Of a stretch of 8,286 nucleotides of DNA, positions 1 to 7,446 are shown piece after piece. The stretch comes from Treponema sp. (GTDB lineage Bacteria; Spirochaetota; Spirochaetia; Treponematales; Breznakiellaceae). A model generated the notes under the pieces. It had not been told where the DNA came from, did not search any database, and saw nothing but the letters and a program-made list of their open reading frames with translations. The stretch spans positions 1 to 8,286 of the forward strand of contig JAISEA010000062.1 in assembly GCA_031264475.1 (NCBI GenBank), given 5' to 3'. The stretch's first letter is position 1; each line of letters starts with the position of its first letter. The position numbers and the translations under genes are program-made.

Positions 1-36
1 AAATGGTATTATATGCTTTAGAGAATTTACAATAAT

Positions 37-42
37 AGAGGA
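37..42 (+). promoter_or_regulatory. Ribosome binding site of the PpiD/SurA-like gene
   Basis: AGAGGA lies four bases before the ATG at 47 and supports that start. No convincing promoter fits in the 36 bases to its left; the gene's promoter or an upstream operon partner probably lies outside the window. Confidence 0.6.
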
Positions 43-46
43 AATT

Positions 47-1603
47 ATGGCTTTAAAAGAGAAAAAAGCGACCCCCAAAAAGAACGACCCCACAATGGAA
101 GAGTTTACCCGCCGGTTTAAGACCCACCCCGGCATTGTTATCGGTACGTTTGTCGTGCTGATTATCGTCATTATCGCGTTTGTCTTTGTGCCGGCGATAG
201 TACCGAGCGCCGAAATGGGACGTAATGTTGACCTAGTCTTCGGCTATTACGACAAGACGCCCATCTCCTATGAGCCGGGCGGTTATCTTGCCCAAATTTA
301 CGAGAATATCGCCAGAAGTCAGCAGAACGCGGGACAGGACATCAACAACCTATTTATGAACTATCAAATATGGCGCGTGGCATTTGAGCAAACCGTGGTT
401 CATACGGCGATTCTGGAGGAAATGCGGAAAGCCGGTTACGCAACGCCTGACAGCGTTGTAGATAAACAGGTCGCTATGCTTCCGATATTTCAGGAAAACG
501 GGCGTTTTTCCTCGGTGAAGTATCGGCAAATGGACAGCAACGAGCGAGGAACCCTATGGAAGGACGTACAAGAAGAAATCATCTCGTCCCGTTATATAGA
601 CGATATAACCGGTTTGAAAATATCTTCCAAAGAAGCGCCTTTCGTCAGAGCGATGGCTTCCCCTGAACGCTCGTTTGATATGGTTACGTTCTCCTTGAGT
701 AATTACCCAGATTCCGAAATAATAGCCTTCGCCAACGCTAATCAGAATCTTTTCAAGTCCACGCACCTCTCAAGAATCTCCATGAATTCCGAGAGAGAAG
801 CGCAACAAATCATGCAGAACATCAAAGATGGCGTCTCGACTTTTGAGGATTCGGCAAGAACCCAGTCCCAAGACGCGGCAACCGCAGAGAAAGGCGGAGA
901 CATGGGCGTCAAGATGGCTTTTGAGCTTAGGTCGGAGATAACAACTGATGATGATAATGTACGAAACGCGGTTTTGGACCTTGCCAAAGGGAATTTCAGC
1001 GAAGTCATAAGAACGAGCGAAACATGGACGTTCTTCCGCGCCGAAGACGAACCTAAATTCGCGGATACAACAGACACTGAAACGTTGGCGAAAATACGTT
1101 CCTACATCATGGATTTTGAAAAAGGGCGTGTGGAAGACTATTTCATAAAAGAAGCGGAAACTTTTGCTGCTTTGAGCAAGATCAACGGCTTTGACGCTGT
1201 TGTTGAAGAACAAAGCCTTGAAAAGAAACATTTTGGTCCCATGCCCATCAACTTCGGTGGAGAACAGCTTTTGCCGCCTCTTGACTCGTCGGTGAGCGAA
1301 CTTTCAAACGCTGTTTCAGATGAGAACTTCTGGCAGATAGCCTTCTCAACACCGCTTAACACCGCGTCTAGTCCTTTTGTTATTGGAAACAACGTGCTTG
1401 TGCTTTACCCTTTAGAAGAAACACCGGCGGACGAAACCAACGCTGGCTACATAGAAACCGCCTATTCTTCTTATTGGTTAAGTTATACCATGGAACAAAA
1501 AATACGCTCTTTCTTTACAGAAAACGCAAAACTAAAAGATAACTTTTCGGACGTCTTCTTTAGATACCTTCAACCCCAAGCATCAACGGATATTGCAGAA
1601 TAA
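47..1603 (+). CDS. Membrane-anchored PpiD/SurA-like periplasmic folding factor (parvulin-type)
   Basis: A 518-residue protein with a short basic cytoplasmic N-terminus, one strongly hydrophobic segment at about residues 29-52, and the rest predicted outside the cytoplasmic membrane. This is the layout of PpiD, an inner-membrane-anchored chaperone for secreted and outer-membrane proteins. Residues about 85-200 resemble a helical SurA-N chaperone region. Residues about 237-337 resemble a PpiC/parvulin fold: His240 near its start, a GGDMG motif at 283-287, and an AVLDLAKGNFSEV stretch matching the family's 'f.l..Ge.S.pv' segment. The usual closing G-[YH]-H motif reads TWT (326-328), so the second catalytic His seems absent and isomerase activity is doubtful. 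Residues about 380-460 may be a further degenerate copy. The ATG start is supported by AGAGGA four bases upstream. The gene converges with the minus-strand cluster. The fold family is fairly secure; enzymatic activity is not. Confidence 0.8.
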   Translation: MALKEKKATPKKNDPTMEEFTRRFKTHPGIVIGTFVVLIIVIIAFVFVPAIVPSAEMGRNVDLVFGYYDKTPISYEPGGYLAQIYENIARSQQNAGQDINNLFMNYQIWRVAFEQTVVHTAILEEMRKAGYATPDSVVDKQVAMLPIFQENGRFSSVKYRQMDSNERGTLWKDVQEEIISSRYIDDITGLKISSKEAPFVRAMASPERSFDMVTFSLSNYPDSEIIAFANANQNLFKSTHLSRISMNSEREAQQIMQNIKDGVSTFEDSARTQSQDAATAEKGGDMGVKMAFELRSEITTDDDNVRNAVLDLAKGNFSEVIRTSETWTFFRAEDEPKFADTTDTETLAKIRSYIMDFEKGRVEDYFIKEAETFAALSKINGFDAVVEEQSLEKKHFGPMPINFGGEQLLPPLDSSVSELSNAVSDENFWQIAFSTPLNTASSPFVIGNNVLVLYPLEETPADETNAGYIETAYSSYWLSYTMEQKIRSFFTENAKLKDNFSDVFFRYLQPQASTDIAE

Positions 1604-1614
1604 AACAATAGCAA

Positions 1615-1657
1615 CCCTTATTAAACGCGGAATCTTACGGTCTGTGTTTAATAAGGG
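1615..1657. terminator. Stem-loop between convergent genes, probable (bidirectional) terminator
   Basis: CCCTTATTAAAC at 1615-1626 pairs perfectly with GTTTAATAAGGG at 1646-1657. The stem can be extended inward by five pairs (1627-1631 with 1641-1645, two of them G-T), leaving a 9-base loop. It sits 11 bases after the stop of the plus-strand gene and 34 bases beyond the end of the minus-strand cluster. Read on the minus strand, the stem is followed by a moderately T-rich run (TTGCTATTGTTTTATT), so it looks better as the terminator of the cyclase cluster. On the plus strand no T-tract follows, so termination in that direction is less certain. Confidence 0.65.
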
Positions 1658-1691
1658 ATCGCGTCAAAATCATTCAAATCTTTCAGTTACG

Positions 1692-2423
1692 TCAAGGGAT
1701 ATTCCCGAAATATGTCCACAGCACAGCCCGTACTTCTTTGACGTTTGTTTTGAAACCTTTTTTCTTTAGCGCGGCAAAAACCATCTCTGGACTTTGGTTT
1801 GGAGCCGCGTTGTACTCGTTTAGTACGGCAAGCGCCGTTGCTGGAGACACGCCCCCTTTCGGCGCGGACTTGGCAAGCGCCGCGATAAGCGCCCTTTCAA
1901 GGCGGTCTATGCGCCCCAAAAGAGACTGTTCAAACATATACATCTCCGGCATCAGAATCGCCGCCGAAATATGCTTAATTAAGCCTTCAGGCGACACAAA
2001 CGCGCCGGTAACTTTCGGCATGAGATCACCCACTTTCATAGAAATGTCGTAGAAAAGACTCGTATAGAAGTAAAACGACATACCAGAAGGGAAATAGCCG
2101 CTTAACTCTTCGCCGCCGTTTGTAAATGAAACAGGGTAGACAACGAGTCGGAATCTTCCATCGCCGCTCTCATTCATGCGCGCCGAAGCCTCGGTTCCCC
2201 GCATACCGGGAATCGCCCACACCGTGTTCAGGCTGGCGCCGATGACCCGCGCGTCCGAGTCTTTCAACCCGTTAGCGGAAACAACACGGCAGACCCTCCC
2301 GCCAGATGACGCCAGCTCGGTAACGATCTCGGCGCCTTCCTTCCTCTCGTTCCGTTTTGCCCATTCTTGCGCGTTAAGCCCTACGCAAACAAACAATAAA
2401 CAAACAACAATTCTCTTGCACAT
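1692..2423 (-). CDS. Small exported protein of unknown function, last gene of the cyclase cluster
   Basis: I do not recognise this family. From the ATG at 2423 it is 243 residues. The first 20 form a signal peptide: MCKR, a hydrophobic core, then VGLNA before QEW, with likely signal peptidase I cleavage after Ala18. A lipobox reading around Cys13 is possible but would leave a very short signal. Residues about 45-130 look beta-rich and may form the main extracytoplasmic domain. Residues about 160-187 form an amphipathic helix. Residues about 190-240 are helical and look like a small winged-helix-type module, a resemblance based only on the pattern. A longer reading from an ATG at 2477 is open but overlaps the upstream gene and hides the signal peptide. 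The start at 2423 has a perfect AGGAGG four bases away and is clearly better. It follows the coiled-coil gene by 16 bases, so co-transcription is likely. Confidence 0.75.
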   Translation of the reverse strand: MCKRIVVCLLFVCVGLNAQEWAKRNERKEGAEIVTELASSGGRVCRVVSANGLKDSDARVIGASLNTVWAIPGMRGTEASARMNESGDGRFRLVVYPVSFTNGGEELSGYFPSGMSFYFYTSLFYDISMKVGDLMPKVTGAFVSPEGLIKHISAAILMPEMYMFEQSLLGRIDRLERALIAALAKSAPKGGVSPATALAVLNEYNAAPNQSPEMVFAALKKKGFKTNVKEVRAVLWTYFGNIP

Positions 2424-2427
2424 TTTT

Positions 2428-2433
2428 CCTCCT
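2428..2433 (-). promoter_or_regulatory. Strong ribosome binding site that fixes the start of the exported protein
   Basis: On the minus strand AGGAGG is followed by AAAA and the ATG at 2423. It falls in the 16-base gap after the stop of the coiled-coil gene. It decides for the start that exposes a signal peptide rather than the upstream in-frame ATG at 2477. Confidence 0.8.
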
Positions 2434-2439
2434 ATCAAT

Positions 2440-4149
2440 TTATCGCCCCCTTGAAGTCTCAAGCAAAATCTTGTCATTGGGTTCGATAGCCATGCCCGGG
2501 GCGAGTTCCACCGTCTTGGCGGTAAACACGCGATTGGCGCCAGAAATCGTTACCGTTCCCACATATTCGTTGCCTGTTCTGAAGATGAACGCCTTTTGAT
2601 TCTCAAATGAAAGCCCGAACAACGGATCAATGTAGACAAGAATATCCGTTCTGTTCATCGGATCGATGACATATCCTGCCGCGCCGTTTTTTTCTGTTAC
2701 CGTGCGAAAATATCGGCGATCTCGGACAAGCAGGTTATCCGCGACATCCAGATTGTGGGAAAGCGTCGTATTCTCGCGGGTAAGATTGTCCGTTTCTTGA
2801 ATGAGCATCTGTTTCTCACGGGTAAGACTGCTCGTTTCTTGAATGAGCATCTGTTTCTCGTGGGTAAGATTGTCTATTTCTTGAGTAAGCTTCTGTTTCT
2901 CGGCGAATAGCGTTTCTTTCTCGGCAGTCAACGCCGCTAAATAAGCGGACAGAGAGGCATTATCTACTTTGGCGGCTTCGGTTTCCGCAGAAATATCAGC
3001 GATCAAAGCCTCTAATTCAGCGATTTGCGTCTCAAGCGTCTGCTTTTGATTGGACATATTATCGGAAAGCTCTTGAATCTCACTGCCCGCAGACCGTACC
3101 GTTTCATAGAAGAGCGCATCCATAGCTTCAATATAAGAAGGCGTGTTATTTTTCCACGGGATAGCGAGCAATTCTGAAGAGAGGGCATTCATATCGTGGT
3201 AAGAAGCGTTCATTTCAGCCAAAATTTCCATTTTGCCATTGGGCAAAGGAGCCGCTGTATCTGGAATATTTGTGTTTGCTATGATGGCTTCACTCTGTTC
3301 GTTGTTCCATAGCGGGTCAAGCGCCGCGATTTCCGCCTTGTATTTTGATGACACCGTGTCAACGCTTTCCAACTGCGTCTGCAAGCCGACCTTTTGAGAC
3401 TCGGAGAGCACGGAGAGGAGATTCGCTATGGTATCCTCGTACTGGGCGCGTATCGTTTCTTTCTCATGCTCGAAACGCAGGTACTCGGCATTGGCGGTTT
3501 TTCGCTGTTCCTCTGCCTGTTCAATACGAGTCTTGTCAAAAGACGCAATCTGTATCCGGTATTCTTCAAGTTTTGCGTTCAATACACCCAGCGACTCTGC
3601 ATACTTCGCCCGTACTTGAGTCACGTCCTCGTTAAACTTCTCGTTCACTTGGGCGATGCGGATAGTTTCCTCGCCGCGCGGCAGGGAAAGAGAATGGATG
3701 GTCGCTCGCTCGGCTTCGACGTTTGCTTCAAGCTTGCTTAACTCCACAGACAGTTCGCCTTCAAGCGCGGATTTTTCCGCAAGCGTGCTTTGATAAGCGA
3801 ATTCAATGCGGCTTGCCATATCAAGAAGATTCTTGAGGTTCAAGTCGTCAAAGGTATTGATGCTCTCTGGCACATTCCGCGTCCGCGTATTGATAACTCT
3901 GGTCGTAATGAATAACCCGCATACAGTCGCAACAATGACCCCTAGTATGATGAGAATGACGAACCACGAGCGGTTATTCTTCGCCTTAGCGAATTCCGTT
4001 TCTAGGTTGTAGACGTCCGGCGCGTCGCTCTTGAGAGTCTTCATGGCTTCTTCACGGAAGAAGAGCCGCGTCTCTTTATCCATGAAATCAAAACCTGACG
4101 TTGTTGTCAGTGCGGTTACTTGCTTGTCATTGTCCATATTCCATTCCAT
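2440..4149 (-). CDS. Single-pass membrane coiled-coil protein with C-terminal beta-rich domain
   Basis: A 569-residue protein of unknown function. Residues 1-60 are polar and probably cytoplasmic, 61-82 form one transmembrane segment, and the remainder should be extracytoplasmic. Two long Glu/Lys/Ala-rich coiled-coil regions span about 115-275 and 350-470. They are separated by a less regular linker containing Pro (about 278-345). Residues 421-462 are three near-identical 14-residue units (LTQEIDNLTHEKQM and variants). The last 90 residues are beta-rich with Gly turns (GYVIDPMNRTDILVYIDP, then EYVGTVTISG, then APGMAIEPNDKILL). They suggest an SH3-like or MreC-like barrel, but this is by eye only. 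The gene overlaps the end of the cyclase gene by 34 bp. Two starts are possible, ATG at 4149 and ATG at 4137. GAAGG abuts the first and lies 12 bases before the second, so the start is unsettled. It may be a structural or signalling partner of the cyclase. Confidence 0.75.
   Translation of the reverse strand: MEWNMDNDKQVTALTTTSGFDFMDKETRLFFREEAMKTLKSDAPDVYNLETEFAKAKNNRSWFVILIILGVIVATVCGLFITTRVINTRTRNVPESINTFDDLNLKNLLDMASRIEFAYQSTLAEKSALEGELSVELSKLEANVEAERATIHSLSLPRGEETIRIAQVNEKFNEDVTQVRAKYAESLGVLNAKLEEYRIQIASFDKTRIEQAEEQRKTANAEYLRFEHEKETIRAQYEDTIANLLSVLSESQKVGLQTQLESVDTVSSKYKAEIAALDPLWNNEQSEAIIANTNIPDTAAPLPNGKMEILAEMNASYHDMNALSSELLAIPWKNNTPSYIEAMDALFYETVRSAGSEIQELSDNMSNQKQTLETQIAELEALIADISAETEAAKVDNASLSAYLAALTAEKETLFAEKQKLTQEIDNLTHEKQMLIQETSSLTREKQMLIQETDNLTRENTTLSHNLDVADNLLVRDRRYFRTVTEKNGAAGYVIDPMNRTDILVYIDPLFGLSFENQKAFIFRTGNEYVGTVTISGANRVFTAKTVELAPGMAIEPNDKILLETSRGR
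2772..2897 (-). repeat. Three 42-bp tandem repeats inside the coiled-coil gene
   Basis: Units start at 2772, 2814 and 2856 with exact 42-bp spacing and only a few base differences. The shared segments include GGTAAGA and TTTCTTGA (plus strand). Each unit encodes 14 residues, two heptads, so copy number can change without breaking the frame or the coiled-coil register. The next bases (from 2898) start with the same TCTCG but diverge quickly, which suggests an older decayed copy. Confidence 0.85.
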
Positions 4150-5813
4150 CCTTCGGGAACTTCCCGTTCATTAACACGCTCTTTAAATACTTCGGCGGCT
4201 GGAATGGTCAGCGAGTTAAAATAGACGCGCGCCTCATCCCATTTGCCATTGTAATAATGGGTCAGGGCTTTTTCAAAGACCTCCCATTCGGCTATCTCTT
4301 TGTCTCCAGACATCTCTACGTCCAAGGGGAAAAATACCTTTTTCCCTTGGGTTTTGCCTTTCACCTGCACCGTGTCTATCTCGAAGAAACGGAAACGGTC
4401 GGTTTGCTCTTCGATGTCGTCCTTCACGTATTCTGAAACGATGACCGGCAGCTGGTATATGCGGGTCAGTCCCTCGATACGGGAAGCGGAATTCACATTA
4501 TCCCCGATGACCGTGTTAGTCATGCGCTCATTGGAGCCTATGGTGCCGTAAAACACCGTGCCTCCATCTATGCCCACGCCGATAGCAAGCATCACCGCCT
4601 TGAACACATCTTCTTCTCTAGGGGTGAGGGCGCGGGTCTTTTCAATCACCTTGCGGCTTTCGAGCATACCGTTCCGCAGTTCAGACGCCGCGTCTTGCAA
4701 TCTCCACGCCGAGAGCAGAGCCGCGAGAGACTTGTTCTGGTCTATCAGCTTGTCGTCCGCGCCGTAGACCGCAAGCAAGGCGTCTCCGATGATGGAGCCG
4801 ACGATACCGCCCTTGTTATGAATGATATGGATCGCGCTGTTGTAGTGCAGATTGAGCAGATCGATAATATCGTTTCCCAGGGTTTCGGTCATATTGGTGA
4901 AACTGCGAATATCGGTAAAAAGCACGGTCAGTTCCCGCTGTTCGCCCTCAAGGTTCACGATACGGTCGCGGTACGCCTTATCCACCACGTCGCGGGACGC
5001 GAATTTACGGAAAATGCCGAGCAGGTTGTTGATGGAAGACGCAAGCGAATTGAACGAAGCTCCCAGATAGGTAATATCGTCGGCAGGCGCGTCCTTTAGA
5101 TCAATGAGGGTAAGCTCTTGTTTTTGTTGCATATCGTACAGGGAACGGCTTATGACCTTGACGAAACGCAGGATACGGAGGAGGGCGAAGAAGCTCACGC
5201 CCATGAATACGACGGTCAACGCTATGATGATAATGACTATTCGCTTAAAGACCTCGTTTGATTCGCGCATAAGGTCAGCCATCAAGTCGGCGCGGAGCAG
5301 GAACACGTCCCAATCTTCGTGGTACTTGTAGACCCCGAAGTATTCGCCGTCCGGCGTATTGAAGAAACGCGCGCCTTCGTCCGTCCCATTCTCATGAGCT
5401 TTCACTATCTCGTCTAACAGCCCTTCGTCAGGCAATCGTTCAGGCGTCGCCCCGGAGGTACTGAAAAGCAATTCCCCAGAGGGAAACATACCCAGGGCCC
5501 AACTCCCCGGATGAGTCATGTTCTTTTCGGCGGCGCGGGCGATGAAGTCCGTTACCTCTTGTTTGTTTTCTGAGAATAGGAATATTTGGTATTGATTTCC
5601 TGCATTTATGAAGATTTCTCTCAGTTCCCGCGCCAATAAGCGGCTGTTCATCTCCATCGTTTCCTTGCGGAGGAGAGAAATAGTCAGGTAATTAGTGGCA
5701 AAGTTTGAAATCAACAGTAAAGCGGATACAATGATCACTATCTTGGCGGAGATAGGAACCATCGAAGTTTCGCCAATCTTTTGAAATAACCCTCTTTTTT
5801 TATTACGTTTCAT
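4116..5813 (-). CDS. Membrane class III nucleotide (adenylate-type) cyclase with Cache-like sensor and HAMP
   Basis: Expected to make a cyclic nucleotide (cAMP in most of this family) from the NTP at the inner face of the cytoplasmic membrane. Order of parts in 565 residues: first transmembrane segment about 22-44; extracytoplasmic domain about 45-190 with Cache-like features (GMFPSGELLFSTSG at 108-121, a later FGVYKYHEDWDVFLL strand pair); second transmembrane segment about 191-213; HAMP linker about 214-267 (DDITYLGASFNSL); cyclase domain about 290-480; and a C-terminal tail with one TPR-like hairpin (about 510-545). Metal ligands are Asp301 (LFTDIRSF) and Asp344 (IIGDALLAVYG). The transition-state pair is Asn441/Arg445 (GDNVNSASR), and the position of the second purine contact is Thr434. 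The usual purine-selecting Lys, four residues before the second Asp, is Ser340. An in-frame TAA two codons upstream bars a longer N-terminus from this region. The ribosome site is weak (AGGGG 13 bases upstream). It is the first gene of the three-gene cluster. Confidence 0.9.
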   Translation of the reverse strand: MKRNKKRGLFQKIGETSMVPISAKIVIIVSALLLISNFATNYLTISLLRKETMEMNSRLLARELREIFINAGNQYQIFLFSENKQEVTDFIARAAEKNMTHPGSWALGMFPSGELLFSTSGATPERLPDEGLLDEIVKAHENGTDEGARFFNTPDGEYFGVYKYHEDWDVFLLRADLMADLMRESNEVFKRIVIIIIALTVVFMGVSFFALLRILRFVKVISRSLYDMQQKQELTLIDLKDAPADDITYLGASFNSLASSINNLLGIFRKFASRDVVDKAYRDRIVNLEGEQRELTVLFTDIRSFTNMTETLGNDIIDLLNLHYNSAIHIIHNKGGIVGSIIGDALLAVYGADDKLIDQNKSLAALLSAWRLQDAASELRNGMLESRKVIEKTRALTPREEDVFKAVMLAIGVGIDGGTVFYGTIGSNERMTNTVIGDNVNSASRIEGLTRIYQLPVIVSEYVKDDIEEQTDRFRFFEIDTVQVKGKTQGKKVFFPLDVEMSGDKEIAEWEVFEKALTHYYNGKWDEARVYFNSLTIPAAEVFKERVNEREVPEGWNGIWTMTSK

Positions 5814-5868
5814 TTTTTATTTTATACCCCTTTTTGGAACAATTCTCTTTTTTTATCACATTTCTTAC

Positions 5869-5880
5869 TATACTTGTATA
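5869..5880. promoter_or_regulatory. Small inverted repeat overlapping the cyclase promoter region
   Basis: TATAC (5869-5873) and GTATA (5876-5880) form inverted half-sites around TT and cover the -10-like sequences of the cyclase cluster. This could be an operator for a dimeric regulator, but at 5 bp per arm in an A+T-rich gap it may be chance. Confidence 0.2.
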
Positions 5881-5901
5881 CCTTCTTTGAGGAAAAGTCA
5901 A
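5875..5901 (-). promoter_or_regulatory. Candidate sigma-70-type promoter for the cyclase cluster
   Basis: On the minus strand TTGACT (5896-5901) is followed after 15 bases by TATACA (5875-5880). The spacing is short. A second -10-like TATAGT occurs at 5867-5872, but 23 bases from the same -35. The region lies in the 97-bp gap between the NFACT gene and the cyclase. I see no convincing terminator after the NFACT gene, so some read-through into the cluster is also possible. Confidence 0.4.
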
Positions 5902-5910
5902 GGGACTAAT

Positions 5911-7335
5911 TTATTTTTCCACGCGGCAATTTTCCAGCTCTTGCAGTCTGTGTTTATCAACCTTGATGTGGAGATTCTTCTCCTGTGTCGGGATGACGAG
6001 TCCTTTGGGACCGTTTTTCGCCCGGTGGAGGAATTTCACCGGCGTATAAAAGAGATCGGCTTCCTCGTTAGATCGCCCTTTTGAATAAAAAACCGCGAGA
6101 TTGCCCGCGTCCAAGAGGATATTGAGCGGATACGACTTGCCCTTCCGCTGCTTTATGAACACATAGGAGCCGGCGAAGTCCCGCACGTGCAACCAAAGGT
6201 CTCCGCCTTTGACGTAATGGCGCAGAAGGTCGTCGTTTTCCTTGGCGTTCCGTCCCACGATCAACAGCCAATCCTCCTTGCGGAAGGAAAGTCCGGGGCG
6301 TTTTTGGTCTTTTCTCGCGGTCTGCGCCGAAACCCCTGCGGGTCTGTCGCCAGATTGTAGTTTTTTCTGCAAGACGAGGGGATTCTCTTCTGCCAGCAGA
6401 GAGGCGAGAGTCGTCTCAAGGCGGGCGAGTTCTTCCTTGCTCTTGGTTATTTCCGCCTGTACATCCGCAAGCCCATTTTTCGCCTTGCGAAACCGCTCGT
6501 AATAGCGCGCGGCTTGCGCCTGTGGAGCGGTCTTTGGGTCAAGCGCGATGGTCGTCCGCTCGCCGGTGTAGAAGTTATCCGCCTCAAGCCAGACGTCTCC
6601 GAGGTGAATAGACGCAATATGGGCAAGAATGACGTCTCCATATTGCCTGAAGCGTTCCGCGTTGGAAAAATCGGCGGCTTTTTCCTCTAGTTTCTCAATT
6701 GAGGCGATGAGTCTATTCATTTTCCCTTCAAAAGTCTTCGTCGCCTGTTCTCGGAGCGCGGACAGGGACAGAACGCCGCCTTGTTCCGCGTAAAACCGAT
6801 CTATTCTTTCGTTGAAACTACCTTGTCCGTCCAATTCACGCACTGCGTAATCTTTGGGCGAAGGTTTTGCCTCCGCGTCTTCCGGGTGGTAGAACCCGCC
6901 GGTTGTCTCGCCGCGTTTTGGTAGTCTCCGCATGGCGTCCAGCACCTTGCCGTCCGCGTCTGTTACGACCACGTTAGCCGCGTTTGACCAGAGGCGTATG
7001 TAGAGAAACAGGCGTTCATCCGCTTTCTTGACCGTGAGTCGCACGATGCGGTTATCCTGTAACTGAACCGCGGACTCGATCCACCCGTTGACCGCGCGGG
7101 AGTTGAGGAATTCCGCGAATCGCAGGGGGTGATCCCGCTTGGGAACGGAAGAGAAGGTTTCGTGCAAACGGCACGCGCCCGCGGTCAGCACAACGAGCAG
7201 ATTCTTGCTCCTTCCGTTGCCGTGGAGCCTGAGGCAAAGCACATCAAACGCTATTTGCACGGCTTTTTGTATCTGGCACCCGACCAGATCCAATTCTTCG
7301 AGTATAAGATCGATTTCTTTCCAATTCAACGACAT
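5911..7335 (-). CDS. NFACT family protein (Rqc2/RqcH-like, ribosome quality control), short form
   Basis: Canonical members bind stalled 50S subunits carrying peptidyl-tRNA and recruit tRNA to add a C-terminal alanine tail; some are called fibronectin-binding proteins. This 474-residue copy has an NFACT-N-like region at about 1-165, a central coiled coil at about 200-320, and a clear NFACT-R domain at about 350-465. NFACT-R shows VGRNAKENDDLLRHYV (360-375), DLWLHVRDFAGSYVFIK (379-395) and YTPVKFLHRAKNGPKGLVI (430-448). Canonical bacterial proteins are around 560-580 residues. Here the GFYHPEDAE segment (147-155) runs almost directly into FNERIDRFYAEQGG (174-187), so the helix-hairpin-helix region normally between them appears missing. 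The Asp of the Asp-Arg pair needed in B. subtilis RqcH aligns with Asn95 (QDNRIV). The ATG start has AGGA seven bases upstream (7343-7346). Family is secure; full Rqc activity is uncertain. Confidence 0.85.
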   Translation of the reverse strand: MSLNWKEIDLILEELDLVGCQIQKAVQIAFDVLCLRLHGNGRSKNLLVVLTAGACRLHETFSSVPKRDHPLRFAEFLNSRAVNGWIESAVQLQDNRIVRLTVKKADERLFLYIRLWSNAANVVVTDADGKVLDAMRRLPKRGETTGGFYHPEDAEAKPSPKDYAVRELDGQGSFNERIDRFYAEQGGVLSLSALREQATKTFEGKMNRLIASIEKLEEKAADFSNAERFRQYGDVILAHIASIHLGDVWLEADNFYTGERTTIALDPKTAPQAQAARYYERFRKAKNGLADVQAEITKSKEELARLETTLASLLAEENPLVLQKKLQSGDRPAGVSAQTARKDQKRPGLSFRKEDWLLIVGRNAKENDDLLRHYVKGGDLWLHVRDFAGSYVFIKQRKGKSYPLNILLDAGNLAVFYSKGRSNEEADLFYTPVKFLHRAKNGPKGLVIPTQEKNLHIKVDKHRLQELENCRVEK

Positions 7336-7421
7336 ATCTTTATCCTAGCGCGGTAGCGGGAAAAGATCAAGTATTTTGTATTCACGTTACGCGATTATTC
7401 GTTTGGAACGTTTATCCTGTT

Positions 7422-7427
7422 ATTATA
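7422..7427 (-). promoter_or_regulatory. Candidate -10 element for the NFACT gene
   Basis: A consensus TATAAT lies on the minus strand about 87 bases before the NFACT start. No good TTGACA match sits 16-18 bases further upstream. That position falls right at the edge of the 21-bp repeat array, so an activator bound to the array could replace a missing -35. The -10 match is exact, but the promoter assignment is tentative. Confidence 0.35.
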
Positions 7428-7446
7428 CGTTGATCAGTCCTCGTTT

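Noticed and set aside
28..33. TACAAT as a -10 for the first gene
   Set aside because: It is so close to the ribosome site that transcription would start within or just before it, and there is no -35 at a suitable distance.
742..1231. Two minus-strand open frames (111 and 153 residues) opposite the PpiD/SurA-like gene
   Set aside because: They overlap a clearly coding plus-strand gene, overlap each other, and show no family-like motifs.
2424..2477. Longer N-terminus of the exported protein starting at 2477
   Set aside because: It would overlap the coiled-coil gene, place the signal peptide internally, and ignore a perfect AGGAGG before the ATG at 2423.
4695..5099. 134-residue plus-strand open frame opposite the cyclase gene
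   Set aside because: It is a shadow of the conserved cyclase and HAMP coding sequence, without its own start signals.
5881..5910. Terminator after the NFACT gene
   Set aside because: Only a 4-bp TTGA/TCAA stem can be drawn; it is too weak to call.
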